The notes under the pieces were generated by a model. It was not told the DNA's origin and did not search any database. It saw only the letters and a list, made by a program, of their open reading frames with translations. Shown one piece after another: positions 24,700 to 32,810 of a stretch of DNA of 42,914 nt. The DNA is from Priestia flexa NBRC 15715. GTDB lineage: Bacteria; Bacillota; Bacilli; Bacillales; Bacillaceae_H. A program made the translations under genes and the position numbers. Location of the stretch: contig NZ_BCVD01000018.1 of assembly GCF_001591565.1 (NCBI RefSeq), forward strand, positions 1 through 42,914. Direction: 5' to 3'. Position 1 is the stretch's first letter. Each line of letters opens with the position of its first letter.

Positions 24700-25336
24700 T
24701 GTTATAATTCCACTCTTTCTTAAATTGTGCTAAAAAGCCAAGCATATAGTCATGACGTTCCTTTGCAATTGCTTTAGCTGTGTATGTATTCATTCCTTCG
24801 TACAACTTCAGTAGCTTTTCATAAAAATGGGCAACAGCCGTTGACTTTCCATTTCGATATTCTTGTTCCGACATCACGTCTCGAATCTCAATTGAAGGAT
24901 TGTATAAAGGTGTTCCTTTAGCTCCTGCATACATAAATGTTCGCGCGATACCCACTGCTCCAATTGCATCCAAACGATCCGCATCTTGCACAACTTCTCC
25001 TTCTAACGTCGTCATGTCCGGACGGTTTCCACCTTTAAAAGACACTGTTTTTAAAATATGTATAATATGATGACAATCCTTTTCGCTAATCCCGTGAACA
25101 ATCAGCCACTCTTCTACTTCTTTGTAAGCTTTATTAACATCAACCACTAGTTTATCATCTACAACATCATGAAATAAAGCAGCCAGTTCGACTACCTGTT
25201 TATTTCCACCTTCTTTTTCACATAGAATCATAGCTAAATTGCGCACGCGATTAATATGCTGCCAGTCGTGGCCCGTAGTGTCATGTGCGAGCTTCTCTTT
25301 CACAAATGCTTCTGCTTCTTTTATCGTTCGCTTCAT
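24680..25336 (-). CDS. ypgQ: HD-domain phosphohydrolase YpgQ
   Basis: A 218-residue HD-superfamily protein. Metal ligands: His in DTTGHDWQHINRVRNLA, the HD pair in LAALFHDVVDDKL (about residues 57-63) and a later Asp in VVQDADRLDAIGAVGIART. B. subtilis YpgQ hydrolyses nucleoside triphosphates in vitro as I recall, but its biological role is unsettled. It is followed by yfmR with a 20-base overlap, so they are co-transcribed. In B. subtilis ypgQ sits next to ypgR, so the ABC-F gene is extra here. Confidence 0.85.
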   Translation of the reverse strand: MKRTIKEAEAFVKEKLAHDTTGHDWQHINRVRNLAMILCEKEGGNKQVVELAALFHDVVDDKLVVDVNKAYKEVEEWLIVHGISEKDCHHIIHILKTVSFKGGNRPDMTTLEGEVVQDADRLDAIGAVGIARTFMYAGAKGTPLYNPSIEIRDVMSEQEYRNGKSTAVAHFYEKLLKLYEGMNTYTAKAIAKERHDYMLGFLAQFKKEWNYNNENDYD

Positions 25337-25409
25337 CTTAGCCTCCTTATGAAACGCATTTATTCAATTCATTTTACCACAAAGAAGCTCAGGGTGTTTG
25401 AGTAACAAA

Positions 25410-25440
25410 AAAGCAGATGAACACTACGCTCACCTGCTTT
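25410..25440 (-). terminator. Terminator of bsaA
   Basis: Stem AAAGCAGATGA / TCACCTGCTTT with one mismatch and a 9-base loop, followed by a T-run on the minus strand, a few bases after the bsaA stop. Confidence 0.82.
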
Positions 25441-25443
25441 GCC

Positions 25444-25920
25444 TTATATTAATTCTTCAATGTCTTTCTTTATATCTTTTGGTGAAGTTTGTGGCGCATA
25501 GCGCTTAATTACTTCTCCTTGACGGTTCACAAGAAATTTAGTGAAGTTCCATTTAATTGTTTTAGATCCAAACACACCGGGCGCCTCTTCAGCTAAGTAT
25601 GTAAATAGAGGGTGTGCATGTTCGCCTTTCACGTCCACTTTATCAAACATCGGAAAAGATACTCCGTAATTAAGTTCACAAAACTGTTCAATATCACCTG
25701 CGCTACCCGGCTCTTGACCACCAAACTGGTTACAAGGGAATCCAAGAATCTCTACACCTTGGTCCTTCATCTCTTCATAAAGTGCTTGAAGCTCTTTATA
25801 TTGCGGAGTAAATCCACACTTACTTGCTGTATTAACAATGACCAAAACTTTATCTTCGTATTGGGAAAGCGACACTTGTTCACCTTTAATCGTTTTTGCA
25901 GAATACTTATAAACTGACAT
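25444..25920 (-). CDS. bsaA: Glutathione peroxidase-family thiol peroxidase
   Basis: A 158-residue GPx-family protein with peroxidatic Cys in NTASKCGFTPQYKEL (Cys35), catalytic FPCNQFGGQEPG and KWNFTKFLV, the Gln-Trp-Asn set of the family. In Bacillus it is a Cys, not Sec, enzyme and probably uses thioredoxin rather than glutathione. The frame opens at 25935, but the ATG at 25920 has GGAGG 8 bases upstream. It belongs to the ypgR-ypgQ-bsaA-metA neighbourhood. It has its own terminator. Confidence 0.9.
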   Translation of the reverse strand: MSVYKYSAKTIKGEQVSLSQYEDKVLVIVNTASKCGFTPQYKELQALYEEMKDQGVEILGFPCNQFGGQEPGSAGDIEQFCELNYGVSFPMFDKVDVKGEHAHPLFTYLAEEAPGVFGSKTIKWNFTKFLVNRQGEVIKRYAPQTSPKDIKKDIEELI

Positions 25921-25991
25921 GCATTCGACCTCCATTTAGTAAAGTATCGTTCATACCTTTATTGTAATGTATGAGATGTCGTTTCAACAAT

Positions 25992-26528
25992 TTATAAGCG
26001 CTTATCATGTGCTTGCTGGTCATAATAATTTTTCAACTGGTCCATTGTTTGGAGCATATAGTCAATCATCTCAATTAAATCGGCCACTTGGTCTTCATAA
26101 ATAAAGCGGTTAAACATCACTTTTACTTCATTTTCATATTCGTCAGTGTCAACTTCATGAATCACTCGTTGTTCAATTACGCGATTCTCTCCCCAAACTC
26201 TTTCACACAGCGTGCGAATTTCATTGCAGTCTTCAATCGTATAAGCAACAGCTTGCTTAATATAAAAAGCAATAAATACCGTACAGCCTGGCTTTTCCTG
26301 ACGAGACGGAGTTAACTCAGCATGGATGCTATCTAAATCCGTTGAAAGAGCCAAGGTTGCCGTACAGCACGAATGCTGCTGAAATGAAATACGATACGTC
26401 CTCGTAAACCGAGCTAAGTCCATTAAGTCTTCACGATTTACAACCGATACTTGCCCCGATAAATCTAAGTCGTATATTTCCCCTTCCACAACCACTTTTA
26501 AATTATCAAATACAATTGGATCAAACAT
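25992..26528 (-). CDS. Uncharacterised 178-residue acidic protein
   Basis: I do not recognise a family. The protein starts FDPIVFDNLKVVVEGEIYDLDLSG, contains two adjacent Cys in QHSCCTATLAL plus Cys residues in GCTVFI, DCNEI and LCERV, and ends in a long acidic-amphipathic helix (DQVADLIEMIDYMLQTMDQLKNYYDQQ). It is cytosolic, with no signal or membrane segment. The Cys content could suggest metal or redox binding, but no known motif is matched. It lies between fhs (upstream, beyond a terminator) and bsaA. Confidence 0.7.
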   Translation of the reverse strand: MFDPIVFDNLKVVVEGEIYDLDLSGQVSVVNREDLMDLARFTRTYRISFQQHSCCTATLALSTDLDSIHAELTPSRQEKPGCTVFIAFYIKQAVAYTIEDCNEIRTLCERVWGENRVIEQRVIHEVDTDEYENEVKVMFNRFIYEDQVADLIEMIDYMLQTMDQLKNYYDQQAHDKRL

Positions 26529-26620
26529 CGTTCCACTACTTTCTTTACAATAAAATAATTTATCCTTTACTTGTTCTAACCATTTCCTGTGATAACATAC
26601 GCTCTTTGGAAAAAATAAGA

Positions 26621-26646
26621 AAAAGACGATGCACCCATCGCCTTTT
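26621..26646 (-). terminator. Terminator of fhs
   Basis: Stem AAAAGACGATG / CATCGCCTTTT with one mismatch and a 4-base loop, with T-rich sequence at the minus-strand exit (CTTTTTCTTATTTTTT). It starts 4 bases after the fhs stop. Confidence 0.85.
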
Positions 26647-26650
26647 CCTA

Positions 26651-28339
26651 TTAAAAGATTCCTACTGCTTGTCCGTTCTCGTCGACGTCCATATTTAGCG
26701 CTGCTGGTCTTTTCGGGAGGCCAGGCATCGTCATAATTGAACCTGTTAAAGCAACTAGAAAACCCGCACCGATCGATGGCTTAAACTCACGAATTGTGAT
26801 GCGGAAGTTTTCAGGTCTTCCTAATAGTTCTTGATCATCACTTAGTGAATACTGTGTTTTCGCCATACAAATCGGTAAGTACGACCATCCGTATTGTTCA
26901 AACTGGGCGATTTGCTTGTGGGCTTTTGGAGAGAAATCTACGCCACTCGCTCCGTACACTACTTTTGCAATCGTTTCTACTTTTTCTTCAACTGTCGCTG
27001 ATAAATCATAAATCGGTGCAAAGTTTGACTCTTCTGTTTTCATGATTTGGAGAAGTTCTTTTGCTAAATCAATACCGCCAGCTCCACCTTTTTCCCACAC
27101 TTCTGTGAGGGCTACTTTTACGCTGTTTTCTTCACACCAGCTCATAATCGTTTCAATTTCTCCTGTACTATCCGTAACGAAACGATTCACTGCCACGACG
27201 CACGGAACTCCAAATGCGCGAATTGTTTCAATATGCTTTTCTAAATTCTTCATGCCTTCTTGTAGCGCTTCAATATTTTCCTTACTTAACTCAGTTTTTG
27301 GAACGCCTCCGTGCATTTTCAATGCGCGGACGGTTGCAACAAGCACAACGGCTTCAGGCTTAATATCTGCCATTCGTGCTTTAATATTTAAGAACTTTTC
27401 TGCTCCTAAATCAGCTCCAAATCCTGCTTCTGTCACAACATAGTCACCTAATTTAGCCGCCATCTTCGTTGCAATCACGCTGTTGCACCCATGGGCAATA
27501 TTAGCAAATGGACCGCCATGAATAAGAGCTGGCGTATGCTCTAACGTCTGGACGAGATTAGGCTTAATCGCATCTTTTAAGAGAAGGGTCAGTGCTCCTT
27601 CCGAGTTTAAATCAGCGACCGTTACTGGCTCATTTTGATATGTATAACCAACTACAATGCGAGCTAATCGTTTTTTCAAATCTTGAACGCTTGTTGCCAA
27701 ACAAAAAATGGCCATAATTTCTGATGCTACTGTAATATCGAAGCCATCTTCTCTTGGTACACCTTGAACTGGACCACCAAGCCCGACTACTACTTGACGA
27801 AGTGCACGATCATTTAAATCAACGACGCGCTTCCATGTTACTTTACGCGTATCAATTCCTAGCTCGTTACCTTGGTGAATATGATTGTCAATAATAGCTG
27901 ATAGCGCATTGTTTGCTGTTGTAATGGCATGAAGGTCTCCCGTAAAATGAAGGTTGATGTCCTCCATCGGCACAACCTGAGCATAGCCACCTCCAGCTGC
28001 TCCTCCTTTAATTCCCATGACTGGACCTAAAGAAGGCTCACGCATGGCGATAATTGCTTTTTCATTCAGCTGTTGAAGGGCTTGTGCCAGTCCTACAGTT
28101 ACCGTAGACTTCCCTTCACCCGCAGGGGTCGGATTAATGGCCGTCACCAAAATAACCTTGCCATCCTTTTGGTCTTTTAAGCGTTCCATAATGTCCAATG
28201 AAAGCTTTCCTTTATAATGGCCGTATGGCTCGAGCTCCTCTTCTAAAACACTTAGCTGAGCTGCAATATCCTTAATCGGTTTCATCTTTGCTTCTTGAGC
28301 GATTTGTAAATCACTTTTCACTTGTTTCTTGGTTGTCAT
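26651..28339 (-). CDS. fhs: Formate-tetrahydrofolate ligase
   Basis: A 562-residue enzyme that makes 10-formyl-THF from formate, THF and ATP, feeding one-carbon metabolism. The P-loop TPAGEGKST is at residues 71-79, with [36 protein letters not shown] and a C-terminal [17 protein letters not shown] motif. Length is normal. The frame opens at 28360, but ATG 28339, preceded by AAGGAGAAGGAT, begins the protein ([11 protein letters not shown]). It is divergent from metA; one-carbon units and methionine synthesis are linked, so the shared 325-base intergenic region may carry joint control. Confidence 0.93.
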   Translation of the reverse strand: MTTKKQVKSDLQIAQEAKMKPIKDIAAQLSVLEEELEPYGHYKGKLSLDIMERLKDQKDGKVILVTAINPTPAGEGKSTVTVGLAQALQQLNEKAIIAMREPSLGPVMGIKGGAAGGGYAQVVPMEDINLHFTGDLHAITTANNALSAIIDNHIHQGNELGIDTRKVTWKRVVDLNDRALRQVVVGLGGPVQGVPREDGFDITVASEIMAIFCLATSVQDLKKRLARIVVGYTYQNEPVTVADLNSEGALTLLLKDAIKPNLVQTLEHTPALIHGGPFANIAHGCNSVIATKMAAKLGDYVVTEAGFGADLGAEKFLNIKARMADIKPEAVVLVATVRALKMHGGVPKTELSKENIEALQEGMKNLEKHIETIRAFGVPCVVAVNRFVTDSTGEIETIMSWCEENSVKVALTEVWEKGGAGGIDLAKELLQIMKTEESNFAPIYDLSATVEEKVETIAKVVYGASGVDFSPKAHKQIAQFEQYGWSYLPICMAKTQYSLSDDQELLGRPENFRITIREFKPSIGAGFLVALTGSIMTMPGLPKRPAALNMDVDENGQAVGIF

Positions 28340-28450
28340 GTTATCCTTCTCCTTTTTCATACAAATGAATGCACGCTCTTTTTACCATTAAAAGAACCTT
28401 ATTTATGTATATTAGTCTTATCTAAGTATTATCTAGCACTTACTGTTGAT

Positions 28451-28459
28451 ATTGTATCA
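28451..28459 (-). promoter_or_regulatory. Probable extended -10 promoter of fhs
   Basis: Minus-strand TGATACAAT carries an extended -10 (TGN plus TACAAT at 28456-28451). No good -35 is visible. It predicts a leader of about 105 bases, in which I saw no riboswitch consensus. Confidence 0.45.
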
Positions 28460-28508
28460 TTTTTGGCTTAAATTACGAATAAGAAACTCTACTTTTTCGA
28501 AAATTCAG

Positions 28509-28537
28509 TTGATTAATATTCTGTATATTCATATAAT
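28509..28537 (+). promoter_or_regulatory. Sigma-A promoter of metA
   Basis: TTGATT (28509-28514), 17-base spacer, TATAAT (28532-28537): a near-consensus vegetative promoter. It gives a leader of about 120 bases before the metA start. I did not find the S-box (SAM riboswitch) core in this leader. Confidence 0.8.
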
Positions 28538-28600
28538 AGTGTATTGTATATAGAAATGAAAATCGTCTTTGAAAAAACCATTCAAGAGATAAAAAAATCT

Positions 28601-28632
28601 GTGCGCTCACTATATATAGTGATTGATTGCAC
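28601..28632 (+). promoter_or_regulatory. Palindromic leader element before metA
   Basis: A perfect 16-base palindrome TCACTATATATAGTGA (28607-28622) is flanked by GTGC and GCAC, which can extend the stem. It lies in the metA 5' leader 19 bases before the ribosome binding site (AGGAGG at 28651-28656). It could be a protein-binding dyad or an RNA hairpin. No T-run follows, so it is not a simple terminator. Confidence 0.5.
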
Positions 28633-28664
28633 GTTATATTACGAAAAAACAGGAGGAAGTTTTA

Positions 28665-29573
28665 TTGCCTATTAACATCCCGCGTGATCTACCAGCAAAA
28701 GAAATTTTAGAAAAAGAACGTATTTTTATCATGGATGATGTCCGGGCATTTAATCAAGAAATTCGCCCTTTAAATATTGCGATTTTAAATTTAATGCCTG
28801 AAAAAGAAAAAACTGAAACACAGCTGCTTCGTCTGCTGGGTAACTCACCGTTACAGGTACATATTACGCTTCTGCACCCAGCAACCCATGAAGCGAAGAC
28901 AACGAGTAAAAATCATTTGGAGCAGTTTTACAAAACCTTTAAGCAAATTAAACACCAAAAGTTTGATGGCATGATCATCACCGGTGCACCAATTGAACAT
29001 ATTCCATTTGAAGATGTGAATTACTGGTCGGAGCTCACTGAGATTATGGATTGGTGTAAAACAAACGTTACGTCAACGATGCATATCTGTTGGGGAGCTC
29101 AAGCTGGGTTATATCATCATTTTAACATTGATAAAAGACCGCTTGACGAAAAATGTACAGGTGTGTTCACACATACTTCTCTTCAAGAGCCTATTAAGCT
29201 TCTGCGAGGGTTTGATGATCTCTTTTTCTCCCCTCATTCACGCAATACAGATGTGGACTTAAATGAAGTGAAAACTCACCCCGATCTAACGTTGCTATCA
29301 CACTCAGAAGAAGCAGGTGTCTACTTAGTCATGTCAAAGGATGAAAAGTTCATTTTCGTAACAGGTCATCCTGAATATGATGTTCAGACGCTACAAGATG
29401 AGTTTATGCGGGACAAAACAAAAGGAATGGATGCAAAGTTGCCTGAGCACTATTTTCCAAATGATGATCCAACCCGTGCTCCGCTCAAAACGTGGCGCTC
29501 GCACGCAAATCTATTATTCATGAACTGGTTAAACTATTATGTTTACCAAGAAACGCCTTATGAGTGGAAATGA
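28665..29573 (+). CDS. metA: Homoserine O-acetyltransferase MetA
   Basis: A 302-residue class I glutamine amidotransferase-like acyltransferase, the first step of methionine synthesis from homoserine. Catalytic Cys142 is in HICWGAQAG, with catalytic His and Glu in TGHPEYD. Residue 111 is Glu (TGAPIEH), the residue reported to select acetyl-CoA in Bacillus, whereas Gly at this place favours succinyl-CoA in E. coli. I therefore call acetyltransferase, although the family is often labelled succinyltransferase. The start is TTG at 28665, after AGGAGG; a longer frame from 28623 lacks a ribosome binding site. A promoter and leader palindrome precede it. Confidence 0.93.
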   Translation: MPINIPRDLPAKEILEKERIFIMDDVRAFNQEIRPLNIAILNLMPEKEKTETQLLRLLGNSPLQVHITLLHPATHEAKTTSKNHLEQFYKTFKQIKHQKFDGMIITGAPIEHIPFEDVNYWSELTEIMDWCKTNVTSTMHICWGAQAGLYHHFNIDKRPLDEKCTGVFTHTSLQEPIKLLRGFDDLFFSPHSRNTDVDLNEVKTHPDLTLLSHSEEAGVYLVMSKDEKFIFVTGHPEYDVQTLQDEFMRDKTKGMDAKLPEHYFPNDDPTRAPLKTWRSHANLLFMNWLNYYVYQETPYEWK

Positions 29574-29592
29574 AAGAACCTGGTCACAAACA

Positions 29593-29618
29593 AAGCGGAC
29601 TCTCTCTAGAGTCCGCTT
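29593..29618. terminator. Convergent terminator between metA and the amidase gene
   Basis: 11-bp perfect stem AAGCGGACTCT / AGAGTCCGCTT with a CTCT loop, followed by ATTTCTTT on the plus strand and TTTG on the minus strand. Confidence 0.88.
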
Positions 29619-29624
29619 ATTTCT

Positions 29625-30674
29625 TTAAAATAATGCACGCCACGTATTTATACCAATGATTCCATCTACGGAAAGGCCTTTGCTACGCTGAAATGCTTTT
29701 ACTGCACTTAACGTGTTGGTGCCAAAAATGCCGTCAATAGTGCCTGGATTATGGCCAGAAATATAAAGAGCGGCTTGTGCAATCCATGTTAAATTTCCAC
29801 GAGCCCCTTGTACAATATTTACAACGGCATTCCTTGTATTACTCCCATAAATACCATCTACGGCTAAGCGAGCATTAAACTGCGTGTTCAGCTCAGACTG
29901 TAGACCTTTAATAAGCGCTGCTTTTGTATTAGGTCCATAAATGCCGTCTACAGCAATGCCTGTTTTATAGCGAGAATTTAACGTTTGTTGAATGGTACGA
30001 ATAACAGTATCTCCCGAAGTTGAAGGTGGCGGAGCTGAAGGCTTTGGTGGTGTTGGCTGCGGTTTTGCAGGTGCTTTTGGCGGCGTTGAAACTGGTGTTG
30101 GTGTTGGCGTAGGTGTAGCCCCTGATTTTGCAGGCAACCTTAAAAAAGTTGCCATTCCTTTTGCATAGGCATAGGCTATATTCTGTAAAAACGATTCGTT
30201 TTTAAGCAAAGTCGCATCTGCAGCTCGGTCAATAAAAGCAATTTCAGTTAGAACAGCCGGCATATTTGTACGACGAAGCACGGCATAAGAGGCTGTTTTT
30301 TTCCCTCGGTTTGGATGGTTGTAACCGCCTATTACTTTCTTTACTTCACCATGTACTGCATTTCGCAACGAAACAGAGCTAACTCTTCGACCCGTATAAA
30401 TATAATCTTCGTATCCTGTTCCACCTCCAGCGTTCACGTGAATAGACATAAATGCGTCTGCTCCCCATGCGTTTGCCCGACTTGCTCTTTCACTTAGTGA
30501 CAAAAACACATCCGTTGTACGCGTAGTGCGAATGGTAAACCCCGTATATTGATCATTAAAAAATTGAATCATGTATTGCTGAAGTTTTAATACTAAATTT
30601 TTTTCAAGCAGCCCACTTGACACGGCCCCTGAATCGTGACCACCATGTCCTGCATCAAGATAAATTTTTTTCAT
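29625..30674 (-). CDS. N-acetylmuramoyl-L-alanine amidase with peptidoglycan-binding repeats
   Basis: A 349-residue cell-wall hydrolase. An Amidase_3 zinc domain spans residues 1-175 with ligands His10 (LDAGHGGHDSG), Glu24 and His79 (SIHVNAGGG) and catalytic Glu144 (VLTEIAFID). A Pro/Thr-rich linker follows (TPTPTPTPVSTPPKAPA). The C-terminus has tandem peptidoglycan-binding type repeats, VDGIYGPNTKAAL, VDGIYGSNTRNAV, IDGIFGTNTLSAV and VDGIIGINTW. There is no signal peptide, as in mother-cell lysis enzymes such as CwlC or phage endolysins. Ribosome binding site is GGAGGAG. No holin or phage genes lie nearby, so a sporulation-associated autolysin is the more likely reading. Confidence 0.88.
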   Translation of the reverse strand: MKKIYLDAGHGGHDSGAVSSGLLEKNLVLKLQQYMIQFFNDQYTGFTIRTTRTTDVFLSLSERASRANAWGADAFMSIHVNAGGGTGYEDYIYTGRRVSSVSLRNAVHGEVKKVIGGYNHPNRGKKTASYAVLRRTNMPAVLTEIAFIDRAADATLLKNESFLQNIAYAYAKGMATFLRLPAKSGATPTPTPTPVSTPPKAPAKPQPTPPKPSAPPPSTSGDTVIRTIQQTLNSRYKTGIAVDGIYGPNTKAALIKGLQSELNTQFNARLAVDGIYGSNTRNAVVNIVQGARGNLTWIAQAALYISGHNPGTIDGIFGTNTLSAVKAFQRSKGLSVDGIIGINTWRALF

Positions 30675-30932
30675 ATCGCTTGTCTCCTCCCTATATTTAA
30701 ATTATGCTGCATTCGCTTATAGCGACACGTACAGAAACCCACTTCAACTATTTTCTAAAAAAAGGAACGTAACCCGAGGTTTAATTTATGTAAATACAGA
30801 GTAAATACTATATAAAGAGACTTTTAACAGAATGATGTTAAATGAATCTGTTAATGATAAGCTGTATAGCTGTTTTATCAGCTCCTCATTCTACCTCAGA
30901 AGTCTTTACTGAAACGTTAGGGAGTTTTTAAA

Positions 30933-31094
30933 ATGATTACAAAAAAAGAAGCGTTTCTATTTCATCATGAGTTAAATCGGCTGCTGGCAGATTATCGTAA
31001 TTGTTCAAATTCAAGCATTCGAGATGAGATTTACAAAGATATTCTGTTAATAACGAACGTCATCCACGAGTTTAAAGAAAAAAGCTTGCATTAG
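30933..31094 (+). CDS. Small helical protein, 53 residues
   Basis: An ATG-started frame of 53 codons with AGGGAG 8 bases upstream, beginning MITKKEAFLFHHELNRLLAD and ending EFKEKSLH. It is short, charged and mostly helical with a single Cys, in the size range of Spo0E-like phosphatases and small regulators. The SQxLD signature of Spo0E is absent, so I do not assign a function. It has its own terminator and is divergent from the amidase gene, separated by about 258 bases with no other gene. Confidence 0.65.
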   Translation: MITKKEAFLFHHELNRLLADYRNCSNSSIRDEIYKDILLITNVIHEFKEKSLH

Positions 31095-31141
31095 ATACAG
31101 AGATTGACTCTTTCCTTTTATATAGTTGAACACACATCAAA

Positions 31142-31164
31142 AAGGGAGTAACATTTGTTACTCC
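31142..31164. terminator. Bidirectional terminator
   Basis: Stem of 8-10 bp (GGAGTAAC / GTTACTCC, plus flanking A/T pairs) with a short loop and T-runs on both exits. It ends the 53-residue gene (plus) and the DUF4183 remnant (minus). Confidence 0.75.
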
Positions 31165-31187
31165 TTCTTTGGTGTACTGCATATTCC

Positions 31188-31501
31188 TTACGTACTAATG
31201 GTTGTATCAACATCTAAGTTTGTGATGGAAGTAGACGTTGAGGTCACGTCTGCGAAATCATCAAGCTCTAATACCACTGGAACACCAAGGGGTACAGGTG
31301 CACTGATTGTTACCTGCGCAGGAGTAATAACGCTTAATCCTGCTTGTTGGAGTACTCCGTTGATATAAACGTTATATACATTATCTGCTGCGGGTGTAGG
31401 TAGTGCTGCAACGGGATCTCCATTATCATCTAAAAAGGAAGCAACGGGAAATGAGGTCGACTTTCTTTCGTGAGTTCATGTCTTTTTTGCTCCACGTTCA
31501 T
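31188..31501 (-). pseudogene. DUF4183-family gene remnant
   Basis: A minus-strand frame open from about 31475 to the TAA at 31188 encodes SFPVASFLDDNGDPVAALPTP, then VYNVYINGVLQQAGLSVITPAQV and VPLGVPVVLELDDF, the body of a DUF4183 protein. These often occur in spore or surface proteins of Bacillus. The start is missing: an upstream ATG at 31501 with AAAGAGGG reads MNVEQKRHELTKES in another frame and ends at a stop. The N-terminal half of the family (about 35-45 residues) is absent. I infer a truncated, frameshifted remnant rather than programmed frameshifting. Confidence 0.65.
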
Positions 31502-31564
31502 CCCTCTTTAATCTGACAGTCTTACTTCATTGGTATGTTGAGCTACATTTGGTTTATGTGTTTT

Positions 31565-32242
31565 TTACATTTTTTTCAATATAAACAACCATAAAAAGCT
31601 TAATGACTGCTTCAACTCAGAAGACAATGGTACAAGTGTTTCTTGGTTTACTCCTTTTTTATATACACCTTCACCATCTATAATCTCCCAACCATTTTCA
31701 AAAGCAAGCTGTTGAAACTCCCACGGCATCATCGTATTACAAATGACGTTCTCTCCGTACAGACGACGATAGCTATTGGTCCTTGGTTGTGCTGTTGGTC
31801 CTAATATTCCTACACATGCATGACCTCCAGACTTCACCACTCGTTTGATTTCATTTAATGCTACTAACGGCTGTTCTGTCCATTCGAGGACATTAATGAC
31901 GACTACAGCATCTGCTAAATCATCATCAAAAGGAAGATCCATAACGTCTGCTGCTTTAAATGTCGCAACGTGCTCATGCAATTCTTTTGCTTTTTCAACC
32001 ATCTCTGTTGATAAATCGACTCCAAGTGCTTTGTACCCCGCTTGTGCTAACAGCCTCGTTCCGTACCCATCTCCACATCCAATATCTATGACGGTACCAT
32101 CTTTCTTAACATGCTGTTGAACTAAAGGGATAACTCCTTTTCTACTCCCGTTTTTCCACATATTTTCACTTTTTTGATTCCAGAATGAAACTTTTTGATT
32201 CCACTGTGAATGTGCTTCCTGATGCCAGTTAAATGTTGTCAT
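31565..32242 (-). CDS. Class I SAM-dependent methyltransferase
   Basis: A 225-residue methyltransferase of the type 11 (UbiE/small-molecule) fold. The SAM motif is VIDIGCGDGYGTRLLAQAG (about residues 52-70), followed by LGVDLSTEMVEKAKE, the acidic AADVMDLPFDDDLADAVVVINVLEW and RVVKSGGHACVGILGP. Cytosolic, with no signal. The substrate is unknown. It is preceded by an ordinary ribosome binding site and stands alone between the DUF4183 remnant and the DUF3892 pair. Confidence 0.87.
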   Translation of the reverse strand: MTTFNWHQEAHSQWNQKVSFWNQKSENMWKNGSRKGVIPLVQQHVKKDGTVIDIGCGDGYGTRLLAQAGYKALGVDLSTEMVEKAKELHEHVATFKAADVMDLPFDDDLADAVVVINVLEWTEQPLVALNEIKRVVKSGGHACVGILGPTAQPRTNSYRRLYGENVICNTMMPWEFQQLAFENGWEIIDGEGVYKKGVNQETLVPLSSELKQSLSFLWLFILKKM

Positions 32243-32384
32243 GTATGTACCTCCTACTTTAATTTATTGTTATGTTATTCGTGACAAAAGCTTCTTTACC
32301 TTTTAAAAGGAATAAAACTCTACAGTTTAGCCATGATAAAAATGTGTAGGTTTCTTCATAATCATAACTAAGAAGGTGAAAAAC

Positions 32385-32606
32385 ATGGATCAATTTGTTG
32401 CCGTTCGCAAAGATGATAAAGGAAACTTAACTGAATTTAAAACACAAAGTGGTCAGATACTGAACTACGAGGAAGCCATGAAGCGTGTCGCCTCCGGTGA
32501 AATTGAACACGTTACGACGTTTATTGGAAAAGACGGCGATACATATATTCGCAGCGTACCTGACCATGATAAAACAAACAACTTAGATTCGTTACCAACT
32601 TTTTAA
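32385..32606 (+). CDS. DUF3892 family protein
   Basis: A 73-residue protein: MDQFVAVRKDDKGNLTEFKT at the N-terminus, GQILNYEEAMKRVASGEIE, HVTTFIGKDGDTYIRSVPD, as in the DUF3892 family of Bacillus. Function unknown; small, polar, no signal peptide. The frame opens at GTG 32376, but ATG 32385 has AGAAGGTG 6 bases upstream and was chosen. A second small gene follows immediately. Confidence 0.8.
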   Translation: MDQFVAVRKDDKGNLTEFKTQSGQILNYEEAMKRVASGEIEHVTTFIGKDGDTYIRSVPDHDKTNNLDSLPTF

Positions 32607-32622
32607 AAGGAGAATGATGATT

Positions 32623-32769
32623 ATGACAAAGAAAAACAATAAAGGTAGTGCAAATCAAAGCAACCCAAAAACTCAGCATCAAATGGTTGAAATGGGCGAA
32701 GAAATTACGAGCGGAGATAATTCAAAAGGAAATAAGCGTAACAAAGATCAAAATAGCAAAACAAATTAA
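32623..32769 (+). CDS. Very hydrophilic 48-residue protein
   Basis: A 48-codon frame beginning MTKKNNKGSANQSNPKTQ and ending NKDQNSKTN, with no hydrophobic segment and very high Lys/Asn/Gln content. Start is uncertain: ATG at 32614, 32617 or 32623 are in frame, and AAAAGGAG ends at 32612, so 32617 or 32623 are best spaced. It follows DUF3892 closely, sharing a terminator. I see no known SASP signature. The composition suits a small spore or stress protein, but this is a guess. Confidence 0.6.
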   Translation: MTKKNNKGSANQSNPKTQHQMVEMGEEITSGDNSKGNKRNKDQNSKTN

Positions 32770-32778
32770 TAGGACATA

Positions 32779-32810
32779 AAAAGCAAGGATCCAAACGGAC
32801 CCTTGCTTTT
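32779..32810. terminator. Convergent terminator of the DUF3892 pair and esterase gene
   Basis: 10-bp stem AAAAGCAAGG / CCTTGCTTTT with a 12-base loop and T/A runs on both sides. Confidence 0.82.

Noticed and set aside
28361-28664. SAM riboswitch or T-box in the fhs-metA gap
   Set aside because: I looked for the S-box core and T-box sequence and found neither; only the palindrome and promoters were visible.
31126-31368. Plus-strand 80-codon frame
   Set aside because: No ribosome binding site or family; the minus strand of the same bases encodes the DUF4183 remnant.
29625-32242. Prophage or mobile element around the amidase and small ORFs
   Set aside because: No integrase, terminase, holin, terminal repeats or attachment site were seen; the neighbouring genes are ordinary chromosomal ones.
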